64,000 nucleotides of DNA from CAVSRC01 sp963732845 (GTDB lineage Bacteria > Pseudomonadota > Alphaproteobacteria > Rhizobiales > Kaistiaceae): contig CAVTBE010000018.1 in NCBI GenBank assembly GCA_963732845.1, positions 124,001-188,000 on the forward strand, read 5' to 3'. Made by a program: the position numbers and the translations under genes. How positions within the stretch are numbered: position 1 is the stretch's first letter; every line of letters begins with the position of its first letter. The notes below the pieces were generated by a model. That model had not been told where the DNA came from, searched no databases, and saw only the letters and a program-made list of their open reading frames with translations. This document shows, piece after piece, positions 25,321 through 34,040 of the stretch.

Positions 25321-25911
25321 CTATTCGAGATTGGTGTGGTTGGCGCGCATCGCCTCCGGCGTGATCTTGAGCTTGTCGCGCAGCTTGAGCACCATGATCT
25401 CGAAGAGGACGAACAGGGCGCCTTCGTAGAGCGATCCCATAGGCAGAATGGAGACGCGGCTGCCCTGGTCGTCCGCCATGGTCTGGGCAGGGATCGTCAG
25501 CACGAAATCGGCTTGCGCCGCGGCGCGTCCCTGCGGCTGGGCGGTCAGCAGCAGGACGCTGGCGCCGGCCTGCTTGGCGACGCCGAGCAGGGCGAGCGCG
25601 GTGGAAATCTCGCCGGGGCCGCAGGTGACGACGAACAGGTCGCCGGCGCCCACCGGCGGCGTGGTCATGTCGCCCTCGACCGCGACCGGCAGCCCCATGT
25701 GAAACAGCCGCATGGCGAAGCCCATGATCTGCAGCCGCTCGCGCCCGCCGCCGAAAACCACCGTGGTCTTCGCCTTGGCGATCATGTCGACCGCATGGTC
25801 GACGGCACTGTCGTCGAGCTTCCTGAAAACGTCGGCGAGCTCCTCGAGCGCGCCCTGATACAAGTCCGTCACCTGGAAATCCCTCCCCATACGCACATCG
25901 AATGGCCGCAT
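25321..25911 (-). CDS. SIS-domain protein, 6-phospho-3-hexuloisomerase (HxlB/PHI)-like
   Basis: This 196-residue sugar isomerase-fold protein resembles HxlB throughout: GFAMRLFHMGLPVAVEGDMT, PVGAGDLFVVTCGPGE, SILPMGSLYEGALF and the exact family ending NHTNLE. HxlB interconverts 6-phospho-3-hexulose and fructose 6-phosphate. The phosphate-loop GGGRERL differs from the usual GRSG. No hexulose-phosphate synthase (HxlA) is present nearby, so the substrate may differ. The start is ATG 25911 or 25890. It is 44 bp downstream of the ROK regulator on the same strand. Confidence 0.72.
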   Translation of the reverse strand: MRPFDVRMGRDFQVTDLYQGALEELADVFRKLDDSAVDHAVDMIAKAKTTVVFGGGRERLQIMGFAMRLFHMGLPVAVEGDMTTPPVGAGDLFVVTCGPGEISTALALLGVAKQAGASVLLLTAQPQGRAAAQADFVLTIPAQTMADDQGSRVSILPMGSLYEGALFVLFEIMVLKLRDKLKITPEAMRANHTNLE

Positions 25912-25955
25912 TCCGCTGCGGTCTTTGCAATTCCTTTATAGGCGGGAACGCCGCC

Positions 25956-27206
25956 TCACGCCTTTGCGGATTTCAGAATGGCCGAGAAGCGCGGGTCGAA
26001 GGCGCGGGAGATCGGCTCGGTGCCGGCGCCAAGGGCGACGGCCCAGCGGCTGGCGGTGCCGACGACCAGACGCGGCCGCATGCGGTTGGGCCGGTCGGAG
26101 ACCGACGGCAGGAGTGGCATCATCTTCTCGTGGAGCTGTTCCAGCAGCCGCATCGGCGCCTCGCCGCCGAGGATGACGGTCTCCGGATCGAACAGCAATT
26201 CGACGATCTGCACGCTGCGCCGCAGCTGCTGTGCCGCCACGTCGGTCCAGCGGGCGAGCCGCGGATCTTCCGCCGCAAGCGCCGTCTCGATGGCGTCGAA
26301 CATGTCCTGCTTGCCGGCCGGCACATCGAGGGCGCGGGCGAGCGAGGCCAGCGATGCATCGTGCTCGACCGGCGTGGGGATCGCGGTCGGGTTCAATGCG
26401 GTCGCGCCGGGACCGGGCAGGCGCATGAGGATCTCGCCGATCTCGCCGGCATTGCCGTGGGCGCCTTCATAGACGTCGCCGTCGATGACGATGCCGGCAC
26501 CGAGGCCGTAGCCGAGGAAGATGAAGACGAGGTCGCTGAGGCCGTGGGCGACCCCCTTGAGCCGCTCAGCGATCGCCGAGGCCGTCGCATCGTTGACCAG
26601 CCGGACCTTCAGCCCGGTCACCTCGGCGACGGTCTCGACCAGCGGATAGGCCTGCCACTCGGCCATCATCCACTCGTCCGAGCGGTCGCGCTCGACTCCG
26701 AATGGCCCGGGCATGGCCATGCCGAGGCCGACGATGCGGCGGGTGGCATCCTCGGAGATCTTGTCGATCTTGGCGAGCGTCCGCCGGAGCAGGTCGAGGA
26801 CCACCGGCACGCCGGTCAGCGGACCGCCCGGCGGCAGGGCGCGGCCCTCGCGGATCAGCGCCTCGCCGACGAGGTTGACCGCGACGCAGCGGGCATAGTG
26901 CCGGTCGATGTGAAGACCGATGGCCAGAGCGCCATTGGGCACCAGGCGATAGGGAATCGCCGGCTGGCCGCGTGCCAGCTTGATGGCATGGCCGGCGGCG
27001 ACGAGGCCCGCCGCCTGCAGCTCCTGGGCGATATTGGAGACGGCCTGGGGCGTCAGATGGGTCGAGCGGGCGATCTCGGCGCGCGACAGGGCACCGTTCA
27101 GCCGCAGCGCATCGATGACGACGCGCCGGTTGTGACTGCTGGCGCCCCCCAGATTGGTGCCGGCCCGGGCCTGAATCGGACGTCCGTTGGATGCGTCGTT
27201 TCTCAT
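25956..27206 (-). CDS. ROK-family transcriptional regulator
   Basis: The 416-residue protein has an N-terminal MarR-like HTH (GALSRAEIARSTHLTPQAVS) and a ROK sugar-kinase fold with DNATASAIAE, FLGYGLGAGIVIDGDVYEG and GNAGEIGEI. The CxCGxxGC zinc motif of NagC-type regulators is absent. ATG 27206 is favoured; TTG 27233 is possible. It is divergent from a sugar ABC operon, which it probably represses until its sugar or sugar phosphate binds. The HxlB-like gene is in its own transcript. Confidence 0.83.
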   Translation of the reverse strand: MRNDASNGRPIQARAGTNLGGASSHNRRVVIDALRLNGALSRAEIARSTHLTPQAVSNIAQELQAAGLVAAGHAIKLARGQPAIPYRLVPNGALAIGLHIDRHYARCVAVNLVGEALIREGRALPPGGPLTGVPVVLDLLRRTLAKIDKISEDATRRIVGLGMAMPGPFGVERDRSDEWMMAEWQAYPLVETVAEVTGLKVRLVNDATASAIAERLKGVAHGLSDLVFIFLGYGLGAGIVIDGDVYEGAHGNAGEIGEILMRLPGPGATALNPTAIPTPVEHDASLASLARALDVPAGKQDMFDAIETALAAEDPRLARWTDVAAQQLRRSVQIVELLFDPETVILGGEAPMRLLEQLHEKMMPLLPSVSDRPNRMRPRLVVGTASRWAVALGAGTEPISRAFDPRFSAILKSAKA

Positions 27207-27246
27207 GCGATTGACTCTCGCACGCCTCCTCAACTAGGATCGGCAA

Positions 27247-27271
27247 GTTAAGTCAAAACAATTGATTTAAC
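27247..27271. promoter_or_regulatory. Candidate ROK operator
   Basis: GTTAAGTC and GATTTAAC form an inverted repeat (7 of 8 positions) around an AT-rich 9-base centre, AAAACAATT. It lies about 40 bp from the ROK start and 85 bp before the binding-protein gene, central to the divergent promoters. Confidence 0.5.
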
Positions 27272-27355
27272 AACTGGGCTGTCTGAGGAAGGGAACGGCA
27301 GGGCCCGCCGAAAGGCGGGGTGCGGGCGGTCCATGGTGCGAACAGGAGGTTTCAA

Positions 27356-28594
27356 ATGTCAGCAATGCTACGCTTGTCGGTAGCTGCAATCGCGATCGCC
27401 GGGATCGCGACGGCGGTGCCGGCGATGGCCGAGACGACGATCAATGCGCTGTTCATGGCTCAGGCCGCTTACAGCGAGAACGACGTCCGCGCGATGACGG
27501 CGGACTTCGAGAAGGCCAATCCGGATATCAAGGTCAACCTGGAATTCGTCCCCTATGAAGGCCTGCGCGACAAGACGCTCCTGGCCCAGGGGTCGGGCGG
27601 CTACGACGTCGTGCTGTTCGACGTGATCTGGCCGGCCGAATTCGCCACCAACAAGGTGCTGGTCGATGTCACCGACCGCATCACGCCCGAGATGAACACG
27701 GGCATCCTGCCCGGTGCCTGGACCACGGTGGCCTATCAGGGCAAGCGCTACGGCATGCCGTGGATTCTCGACACCAAGTATCTCTTCTACAACAAGGACA
27801 TGCTGGCCAAGGCCGGCATTTCCGCGCCGCCCAAGACCTGGGACGAGCTGGCCGCCGACGCCAAGATCATCAAGGACAAGGGCATCCTCGATACGCCGAT
27901 CGCCTGGAGCTGGGCGCAGGCCGAGGCCGCGATCTGCGACTACACGACCCTGGTCGATGCCTATGGCGGCAAGTTCCTCGACGACAGCGGCAAGCCGGTC
28001 TTCCAGACCGATGGCGGCCTGAAGGCGCTGCAATACATGGTGCAGACCGTGAAGGATGGCATCACCAACCCGAACTCCAAGGAGTTCCTGGAAGAGGACG
28101 TCCGCCGCGTCTTCCAGAACGGCGAAGCTGCCTTCGCGCTCAACTGGACCTACATGTACAACCTCGCCAACGACCCCAAGGAAAGCAAGGTCGCGGGCCA
28201 GGTGGGTGTGGTTCCGGCGCCGGGCGTTGCCGGCATCAGCGAAGCTTCCGCGGTCAATGGCTCGATGGGCCTCGGCATCACGTCGACCAGCAAGAACCCG
28301 GACGAGGCGTGGAAGTACATCGTCTTCATGACCTCGCAGCCGGTGCAGGACGCCTATGCCAAGCTGAGCCTGCCGATCTGGGCCTCCTCCTATGACGACC
28401 CGGCGGTCACCGCCGGCCAGGAGAGCCTGGTTGCCGCGGCCAAGACGGCGCTGCCGCTGATGTTCCCGCGCCCGACGACCCCGAACTATCAGGAGCTGTC
28501 CAACGCGCTCCAGGTCGGGATCCAGCAGGCGGTCCTGGGATCCGAAACGCCCGAAGAGGCGCTCAAGTCTGCGGCCGAGAATTCCGGGCTGTAG
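27356..28594 (+). CDS. Extracellular solute-binding protein, family 1 (sugar importer)
   Basis: This 412-residue protein has a signal peptide cleaved near AMA/ETT and the MalE-like two-lobed pattern: FEKANPDIKVNLEFVPYEGL, YGMPWILDTKYLFYNKDMLA and WKYIVFMTSQ. AGGAGGT at 27344-27350 fixes ATG 27356. It is the first gene of an operon with two permeases, an SIS enzyme, a PfkB kinase and the ATPase. The operon context suggests a sugar that is phosphorylated and then isomerised or deglycosylated after uptake. Confidence 0.87.
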   Translation: MSAMLRLSVAAIAIAGIATAVPAMAETTINALFMAQAAYSENDVRAMTADFEKANPDIKVNLEFVPYEGLRDKTLLAQGSGGYDVVLFDVIWPAEFATNKVLVDVTDRITPEMNTGILPGAWTTVAYQGKRYGMPWILDTKYLFYNKDMLAKAGISAPPKTWDELAADAKIIKDKGILDTPIAWSWAQAEAAICDYTTLVDAYGGKFLDDSGKPVFQTDGGLKALQYMVQTVKDGITNPNSKEFLEEDVRRVFQNGEAAFALNWTYMYNLANDPKESKVAGQVGVVPAPGVAGISEASAVNGSMGLGITSTSKNPDEAWKYIVFMTSQPVQDAYAKLSLPIWASSYDDPAVTAGQESLVAAAKTALPLMFPRPTTPNYQELSNALQVGIQQAVLGSETPEEALKSAAENSGL

Positions 28595-28606
28595 ACCATG
28601 ACTGCG

Positions 28607-28637
28607 ACGGGCGGCGCTTCCCTAAGGCGCTGCCCGT
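28607..28637 (+). terminator. Strong intercistronic hairpin after the binding-protein gene
   Basis: ACGGGCgGCGC pairs with GCGCtGCCCGT, with one internal mismatch, around TTCCCTAAG. No T-run follows. It should partly terminate or protect the message so that binding protein exceeds permease. Confidence 0.6.
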
Positions 28638-28748
28638 CCCTTACCGGGCTGTCGTACCCTTTCGAATTCGCCGACACTCAAGACTATCGTACGGCCGGGA
28701 GCGGGACGGCGCGTCCGGGCCTTCCCGGATAGGGGAGATTTCGTTCAG

Positions 28749-29630
28749 GTGAGCAGCCGCTGGACATCGCTGAGGGCCTGGTTGCTGATGGCGCCGCTGC
28801 TGGCGGTCATGATCGCCGTCATCGGCTGGCCGCTCGCCGACACCATCCAGCTCAGTTTCACCAATGCGCGGCTGATCGGCACGCCGGGTGAATTCATCGG
28901 CACGGCGAACTTCCAGAAGGCGCTGACCGGCAGTCCGTTTCGCAACGCGCTCAGCACCACGGCGACGTTCGCGCTGATCTCGGTCGGCCTCGAGATGGTG
29001 CTGGGGGTTCTCGCCGCGCTGCTTCTCGATCAGCAATTCAAGGGACGCACGGCGCTGCGCGCCATGATGATTCTGCCCTGGGCGCTGCCGACGATCGTCA
29101 ACGCGACGCTGTGGCGGCTGATCTACAATCCCGAATACGGCGCGCTCAATTCGCTGCTGATGCAGCTCGGCATCATCGGCGACTATCGCTCATGGCTCGG
29201 CGAGCCGTCGTCGGCCATGGCTTCGCTCATCCTGGCGGACGCCTGGAAGAACTTTCCGCTGGTGGCGCTCATCGGGCTGGCCGCGCTGCAGGCGGTGCCC
29301 AAGGACATCAAGGCCGCCGCGGTGGTCGACGGCGCCGGCGCATGGTCGCGCTTCCGCTTCGTGCTGTGGCCCTATCTCGCCGGCCCGCTGATGGTGGCGC
29401 TGGTGCTGCGCACCATCGAAGGCTTCAAGGTCTTCGACATCATCTGGGTGATGACGCGCGGCGGTCCGGCCAACTCGACGCGCAGCCTGTCGATCCTCGT
29501 CTATCAGGAGGCCTTCTCCTTCCAACGCGCCGGCTCGGGCGCCTCGCTGGCGCTCATCGTCACGCTCATCATCACGGTGCTCGCCACCTTCTACATCACC
29601 GCCATCCGGCGCAGCACGGTGAGGGCGTAG
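28749..29630 (+). CDS. Sugar ABC transporter permease, MalF type
   Basis: The 293-residue protein has six hydrophobic spans and the EAA loop (AAAVVDGAGAWSRFRFVLWP) that docks to the ATPase. It starts with GTG. WVMTRGGPANSTRSL is characteristic of MalF-like permeases of the CUT1 family. The MalG-type gene follows after about 10 bp. Confidence 0.85.
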   Translation: MSSRWTSLRAWLLMAPLLAVMIAVIGWPLADTIQLSFTNARLIGTPGEFIGTANFQKALTGSPFRNALSTTATFALISVGLEMVLGVLAALLLDQQFKGRTALRAMMILPWALPTIVNATLWRLIYNPEYGALNSLLMQLGIIGDYRSWLGEPSSAMASLILADAWKNFPLVALIGLAALQAVPKDIKAAAVVDGAGAWSRFRFVLWPYLAGPLMVALVLRTIEGFKVFDIIWVMTRGGPANSTRSLSILVYQEAFSFQRAGSGASLALIVTLIITVLATFYITAIRRSTVRA

Positions 29631-29639
29631 GTCTAGCCC

Positions 29640-30485
29640 ATGGAACGCCGCAGCCTTCCGGCCACCATCGCCATCCACCTTGCCGCTCTGGCGCTGGCCG
29701 CCTTCGTCCTGGCGCCGCTCGTCTGGCTGTTCCTGATGAGCATCTCCTCGCCGCCCGATCTCAGCGCCCGGCCGCTCAACTGGTGGCCCAAGGTCGTCGA
29801 CTTCTCGCGCTATGTCACGCTGACCCGTCTGGCGGTGAACAGCACCGGCGAGGCGTTCATGGCCTCGCTCAGGAACTCGCTGACCGTCGCTACGCTGGGC
29901 TCGCTCGCCGCTCTCATCGTGGCCGTTCCCGCCGGCTGGGCGGTGTCGCGCTTCAAGGGCGTTGGCTGGTCGCTCTATGCGGTGATCGCCACCTACATGC
30001 TGCCGCCGGTGGCGCTGGCCGTGCCGCTCTATCGCGGCCTTGCCTATTTCGGCCTGCTCAACACCACCTATGGCCTGGCGCTGGTCTATCTGACCATCCT
30101 GGCGCCGTTCACCACGTGGCTGTTGAAGTCGGGCTTCGATTCGATCCCGCGCGAGATCGAGAACGCCGCCATGATCGACGGCGCCCGTCTCGACCAGACC
30201 ATCCGCATCATCATGCTGCCCCTGGCGGCGCCGGTGGTGGCGACGACGGCGCTGTTCGCCTTCCTGCTCGCCTGGGACGAGTTCTTCTATGCGCTGCTGT
30301 TCACCTCGGACCAGCGCGCCAAGACGCTGACCGTGGCAATTGCCGACCTCGCCGGCGGGCGCATCGCCGACTACGGCCTGATCGCCACGGCCGGCGTGCT
30401 GGCGGCTCTGCCGCCGGTGCTGGTCGGCCTGGTCATGCAGCGGGCCCTGATCTCCGGCCTGACCCATGGAGGGGTAAAGGGATGA
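29640..30485 (+). CDS. Sugar ABC transporter permease, MalG type
   Basis: The 281-residue protein has six spans and the EAA loop (ENAAMIDGARLDQTIRIIMLPL). AWDEFFYALLFTSD is typical of MalG-like CUT1 permeases. It overlaps the SIS gene by four bases, showing that the metabolic genes belong to the transport operon. Confidence 0.87.
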   Translation: MERRSLPATIAIHLAALALAAFVLAPLVWLFLMSISSPPDLSARPLNWWPKVVDFSRYVTLTRLAVNSTGEAFMASLRNSLTVATLGSLAALIVAVPAGWAVSRFKGVGWSLYAVIATYMLPPVALAVPLYRGLAYFGLLNTTYGLALVYLTILAPFTTWLLKSGFDSIPREIENAAMIDGARLDQTIRIIMLPLAAPVVATTALFAFLLAWDEFFYALLFTSDQRAKTLTVAIADLAGGRIADYGLIATAGVLAALPPVLVGLVMQRALISGLTHGGVKG

Positions 30486-31504
30486 ACGAGGCGGCCAACA
30501 TGCACAGCGGCGCCGCGCGTGCGGCCATCGAGAAGGAAATGGCCCGCCAGGCGGACGACGCCATCGCGTCGTTCGGGTCCGCCCCCGACAGGGCGGTGGC
30601 GGTCGCCGAAGCGATCACCTCGTCCGGGCGGCTGCTCATGCTCGGCATGGGCGCCTCGCACGCGGTGGCGCGCATGGTCGAGCCGCTCTATCGCGGGCTT
30701 GGCATCGATGCCGTCGCGCTCCCCCTCTCCGAGCAGCTCACGGCGCCGCTGCCGATTTCCGACAGGGCGGTGATCGTCACCTCGCAATCGGGCGAGAGCG
30801 CCGAGGTGGAACGCTGGTTCGCCACCGAGACGCGCCGCGACGCCGTCTTCGGCATGACGCTCGACGGTGGATCGCTGCTGGGGCGCACGGTGCCGTCGCT
30901 GGTGGCGGCCGGCGGCGCGGAAGTCGCCTTCGCCGCCACCCGCAGCCTCACCGTGACGCTGGCGCTGCACCTGGCGGTGCTCGCCCGCCTGGGCGCCGAT
31001 CCCGAGCCCGCGCTCGCCGTCCTGAAGGCGCCGCCGTCGCCCGACGTGACCCCGGCGGTCGACGCCTTCGCCAGGGTCGGCGCCGTCGTCTGTTCCGGAC
31101 GGATACTGCACGGCGCTGCCGAGGCGCTGGCGCTCGGCCTCACCGAACTGTCGCGTTCGCCCGCTTTCGCCCTCGAAGGTGGCCAGTTCCGGCATGGACC
31201 GCTGGAGATGCTCGGCCCCGGCATCGGCACTGTGCTCATGCGCAGCGACGAGCCGGGCGCCGGGCTGATTGCCGGGGCGGCACGCTCGGCGGTCGACGCC
31301 GGGTCGCCGGTGGTACTGTTCGATACCTCCGGCGCGGCACCGATTGACGGCGTGGTGGCGATCGCGCTTCCGAAGACGTCGGGCCTCGCCGCTGCCTTCG
31401 CCATCCTGCCCGCCATGCAGCGTTTCATGCTGGCGTTTGCGGCCGCCCGGGTCGCCGATGTCGGCACGCCGCGGCGCTCCTCCAAGATCACCCGGACGGA
31501 GTGA
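30482..31504 (+). CDS. SIS-domain sugar-phosphate enzyme (AgaS/FrlB-like)
   Basis: This 340-residue protein has two SIS domains: GMGASHAVARMVEPLYRGLG with TSQSGESAEVERW, then ALEGGQFRHGPLEMLGPG. It resembles the isomerase half of GlmS without the glutaminase part. Such stand-alone proteins act as amino-sugar deaminase/isomerases (AgaS) or Amadori deglycases (FrlB). Coupling to a PfkB kinase and an importer gives the same logic as the fructosamine (Frl) pathway: import, 6-phosphorylation, cleavage. The exact substrate is inference only. Confidence 0.75.
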   Translation: MNEAANMHSGAARAAIEKEMARQADDAIASFGSAPDRAVAVAEAITSSGRLLMLGMGASHAVARMVEPLYRGLGIDAVALPLSEQLTAPLPISDRAVIVTSQSGESAEVERWFATETRRDAVFGMTLDGGSLLGRTVPSLVAAGGAEVAFAATRSLTVTLALHLAVLARLGADPEPALAVLKAPPSPDVTPAVDAFARVGAVVCSGRILHGAAEALALGLTELSRSPAFALEGGQFRHGPLEMLGPGIGTVLMRSDEPGAGLIAGAARSAVDAGSPVVLFDTSGAAPIDGVVAIALPKTSGLAAAFAILPAMQRFMLAFAAARVADVGTPRRSSKITRTE

Positions 31505-31509
31505 GGCTC

Positions 31510-32445
31510 ATGCGACCGCTGGCCGTTGCGGGCAACGTCAATGTCGACCTGATCATGGGCACGCTGCCGCCGTGGCCGGCGCCGGGCACCGAGGTCTTTG
31601 TCGATCACGACGAGATGCGCCCCGGCGGCGCCGCCGGCAATGCAGCGCTCGCCTGGCAGGCGTTGGGCGTGCCCTTCCAGGCCGCCGGCAATGTCGGCAA
31701 CGACCAGTTCGGCGCCTATCTCAGGGACGAATTCGGCGCGATCGCGGCGCGCTGGCCGGTGGCGCCGGCGCGCACCACCTATTCGGTCGGGCTCACCCAT
31801 CCGGACGGCGAGCGCACCTTCATCACCACAAGGGGGCACCTGGCGCTCTTCGGCGGCGGCGACGTGCTGACCTGCCTCGACGCGACCGCGCTCTCCGGCG
31901 GCATCCTGCTCCTCTGCGGCGTCTTCCTGCTGCCCGGCGTCATGCGGGACTATCCGGCGCTCGCCGCCTGGGCGAACGACCACGCCATCGACATCGCGCT
32001 CGACACCGGCTGGCCGCCGGGCGGCTGGACCGAAGAGACGGTCGCCGACGCGCAAGCCTGGCTGGCGGAGAGCCGCTACGCCCTCTTCAACGAGGTCGAG
32101 GCCTGCGCCGTGACCGGAAGCGGCGATGTCGAGGCGGCGGTCGTCGGGCTGCTCGACTTGATGCCGCATGCGCGGGCCGAGGCGGTGATCAAGCGCGGAC
32201 CGAACGGCGCCATCGGAGCGAGCAAGGCCGACGCGACGATCAGCGTCCGTGCCCTCGACGTCACCGTGATCGACACGATCGGGGCGGGCGATGCCTTCAA
32301 TGCCGGCTTCCTCTTCGCCACGGCCGGGGAGGAATCCTTCGCCGATGCCCTCCGCCAGGGTGTCGCCACCGCGTCGGCCGCCATCTCCACCGTCCCGCGC
32401 AGCTATGCCGGGGCCGCGATGATCTCCGAAGGTTTCAGCCTATGA
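31510..32445 (+). CDS. PfkB-family sugar kinase
   Basis: The protein has the ribokinase-fold landmarks: an N-terminal GNVNVDLIMG, substrate loop RPGGAAGNAALAWQ, and catalytic DTIGAGDAFNAGF. A start at GTG 31501 would overlap the SIS stop and add three residues; ATG 31510 is equally plausible. It should phosphorylate the imported sugar at its terminal hydroxyl. Its end overlaps the ATPase start by four bases. Confidence 0.82.
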   Translation: MRPLAVAGNVNVDLIMGTLPPWPAPGTEVFVDHDEMRPGGAAGNAALAWQALGVPFQAAGNVGNDQFGAYLRDEFGAIAARWPVAPARTTYSVGLTHPDGERTFITTRGHLALFGGGDVLTCLDATALSGGILLLCGVFLLPGVMRDYPALAAWANDHAIDIALDTGWPPGGWTEETVADAQAWLAESRYALFNEVEACAVTGSGDVEAAVVGLLDLMPHARAEAVIKRGPNGAIGASKADATISVRALDVTVIDTIGAGDAFNAGFLFATAGEESFADALRQGVATASAAISTVPRSYAGAAMISEGFSL

Positions 32446-33527
32446 GCACGCTTGAGATCGACAAGGTCAGCAAACGCTTCGAAGGCGTCGAGGTCCTCAA
32501 GGGCATCGATCTGTCGCTCGCCCATGGCGAGTTCCTGGTGCTGCTCGGGCCGTCCGGCTGCGGCAAATCCACGCTGCTCAACATCGTCGCCGGGCTCCTG
32601 GAGCCGACGACCGGCGACGTGCGCATCGGCGAGCGTTCCGTCGTCGGCGTCCATCCCAAGGACCGCAACATCGCCATGGTGTTCCAGTCCTATGCGCTCT
32701 ACCCGAACATGAGCGTGCGGCGGAACATCGGCTTCGGCCTGGAGATGCGCGGCGTGGCGGCGCAGGAGCGCGCCAAGGCGGTCGACCGGGCGGCGGAGAT
32801 CCTGCAGATCGGCAAGCTGCTCGACCGCCGGCCGGGCGAGCTCTCCGGCGGCCAGCGCCAGCGCGTGGCGATCGGCCGGGCGCTGGTGCGCGACCCCGCC
32901 GTGTTTCTCTTCGACGAGCCGCTGTCCAATCTCGATGCGAAACTCCGTATGGAGATGCGCAGCGAGCTGCGCCGCCTGCACGAGATGCTCGGCACCACGG
33001 TGGTCTACGTTACCCACGACCAGATCGAAGCGATGACGCTCGCCACCCGCATCGCCATCATGCGCGACGGACGCATCGAACAGATGGGCACGCCGGAAGA
33101 GATCTACGACCGGCCGGCCAATCTCTACGTCGCCGGCTTCGTCGGCTCGCCCGCCATGAATATTCTGGCAGCGAGCGTGACGCGGTCGGATGCGACGCTG
33201 GCCGCCACGCTCCAGGACGGCAGGCAGACCATCCGCCTGCCTTCTGCCATCGCGGACGCGATTCCGGCCGACGGCAAGGTGCTGATCGGCGTCAGGCCGG
33301 AAGCGGTCAAGCTCACCGCTGCCGACGAGCCGAACACGGTCCAGGCGGCAGTCGACGACGTCGAGCTGACCGGACCGGAGAAGCTCGTTACCGCGCGCAT
33401 CGGCGAGGCGGTGATCACGGCGCGCGTCGAACCGCATGTCGCCATCCGCCACGGCGCGACCTGCTTCCTGGCGTTCGGCGAGACCGGCATGAGCCTGTTC
33501 GATCCGGCCACCTCGCAGCGCCTCTGA
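32442..33527 (+). CDS. Sugar ABC transporter ATPase (MalK/UgpC-like)
   Basis: This 361-residue ATPase has Walker A GPSGCGKSTLLN, Q-loop VFQSYALYPNMSV, signature LSGGQRQRV, Walker B VFLFDEPLSNLD and the C-terminal TOBE/MalK regulatory domain (VRPEAVKL). It is last in the operon, completing a CUT1 importer. The tightly overlapped SIS, PfkB and ATPase genes indicate co-regulation by the ROK protein. Confidence 0.9.
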   Translation: MSTLEIDKVSKRFEGVEVLKGIDLSLAHGEFLVLLGPSGCGKSTLLNIVAGLLEPTTGDVRIGERSVVGVHPKDRNIAMVFQSYALYPNMSVRRNIGFGLEMRGVAAQERAKAVDRAAEILQIGKLLDRRPGELSGGQRQRVAIGRALVRDPAVFLFDEPLSNLDAKLRMEMRSELRRLHEMLGTTVVYVTHDQIEAMTLATRIAIMRDGRIEQMGTPEEIYDRPANLYVAGFVGSPAMNILAASVTRSDATLAATLQDGRQTIRLPSAIADAIPADGKVLIGVRPEAVKLTAADEPNTVQAAVDDVELTGPEKLVTARIGEAVITARVEPHVAIRHGATCFLAFGETGMSLFDPATSQRL

Positions 33528-33673
33528 GCGCATAAGCGCCAGCGCGACGCTTTGCCGCCACCTGGCGGCAGGCCGGTTTCTGGTCAAACATAGAATAATT
33601 ACTATTTGTGTCTCGCTGCCGCGACCGCCGGGGTCGTGGTCCTCCCTGCGCGGCCCACACTGGAAGGACAGGA

Positions 33674-33964
33674 ATGCTGAAAAACGTGCTGTTCGCCGTC
33701 CCCGTATTCGGCTGGATGCTGAAGAGCGCCTGGTATGGCGACGGTCTCGAGAAGCTCTTCTTTCTTGCCAATGTGCTCGCCCTGTGGGGCGTCGCTATCT
33801 ATTTCATCGGCTATGCGGCGCTGATCGTGCCGCTCCTCGCCATCGCCGGGCTCTACCTGATCGCCATGGTCATTCTGACGGCCGGAGATCTGCTCTCCGA
33901 CAGCCGTCCCGCCGCCCAGCCGGCGGTCGCACGGCCGGTGCGCCGCGGTCGAACGATGCGCTGA
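33674..33964 (+). CDS. Small membrane protein of unknown function
   Basis: The 96-residue protein begins MLKNVLFAVPVFGWMLKSAW. It then has two strongly hydrophobic segments (about residues 28-46 and 47-70) and a basic Pro/Arg tail. AAGGACAGGA precedes ATG 33674. I do not recognise the family. It stands alone about 150 bp after the sugar operon. Confidence 0.6.
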   Translation: MLKNVLFAVPVFGWMLKSAWYGDGLEKLFFLANVLALWGVAIYFIGYAALIVPLLAIAGLYLIAMVILTAGDLLSDSRPAAQPAVARPVRRGRTMR

Positions 33965-34040
33965 GCCGGGGTGGACGACGACGTCTGCGACGGGAACGCG
34001 CCGGCGCCCGTCCGCGATGTGGCCGTGCAGTCTCTCGGGC

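Noticed and set aside
23277..25364. 695-codon forward frame across both furanose permeases
   Set aside because: It is out of frame with the hydrophobic permease text and is almost entirely Arg/His/Gly-rich; only its short part at 24306-24352 is the genuine permease start.
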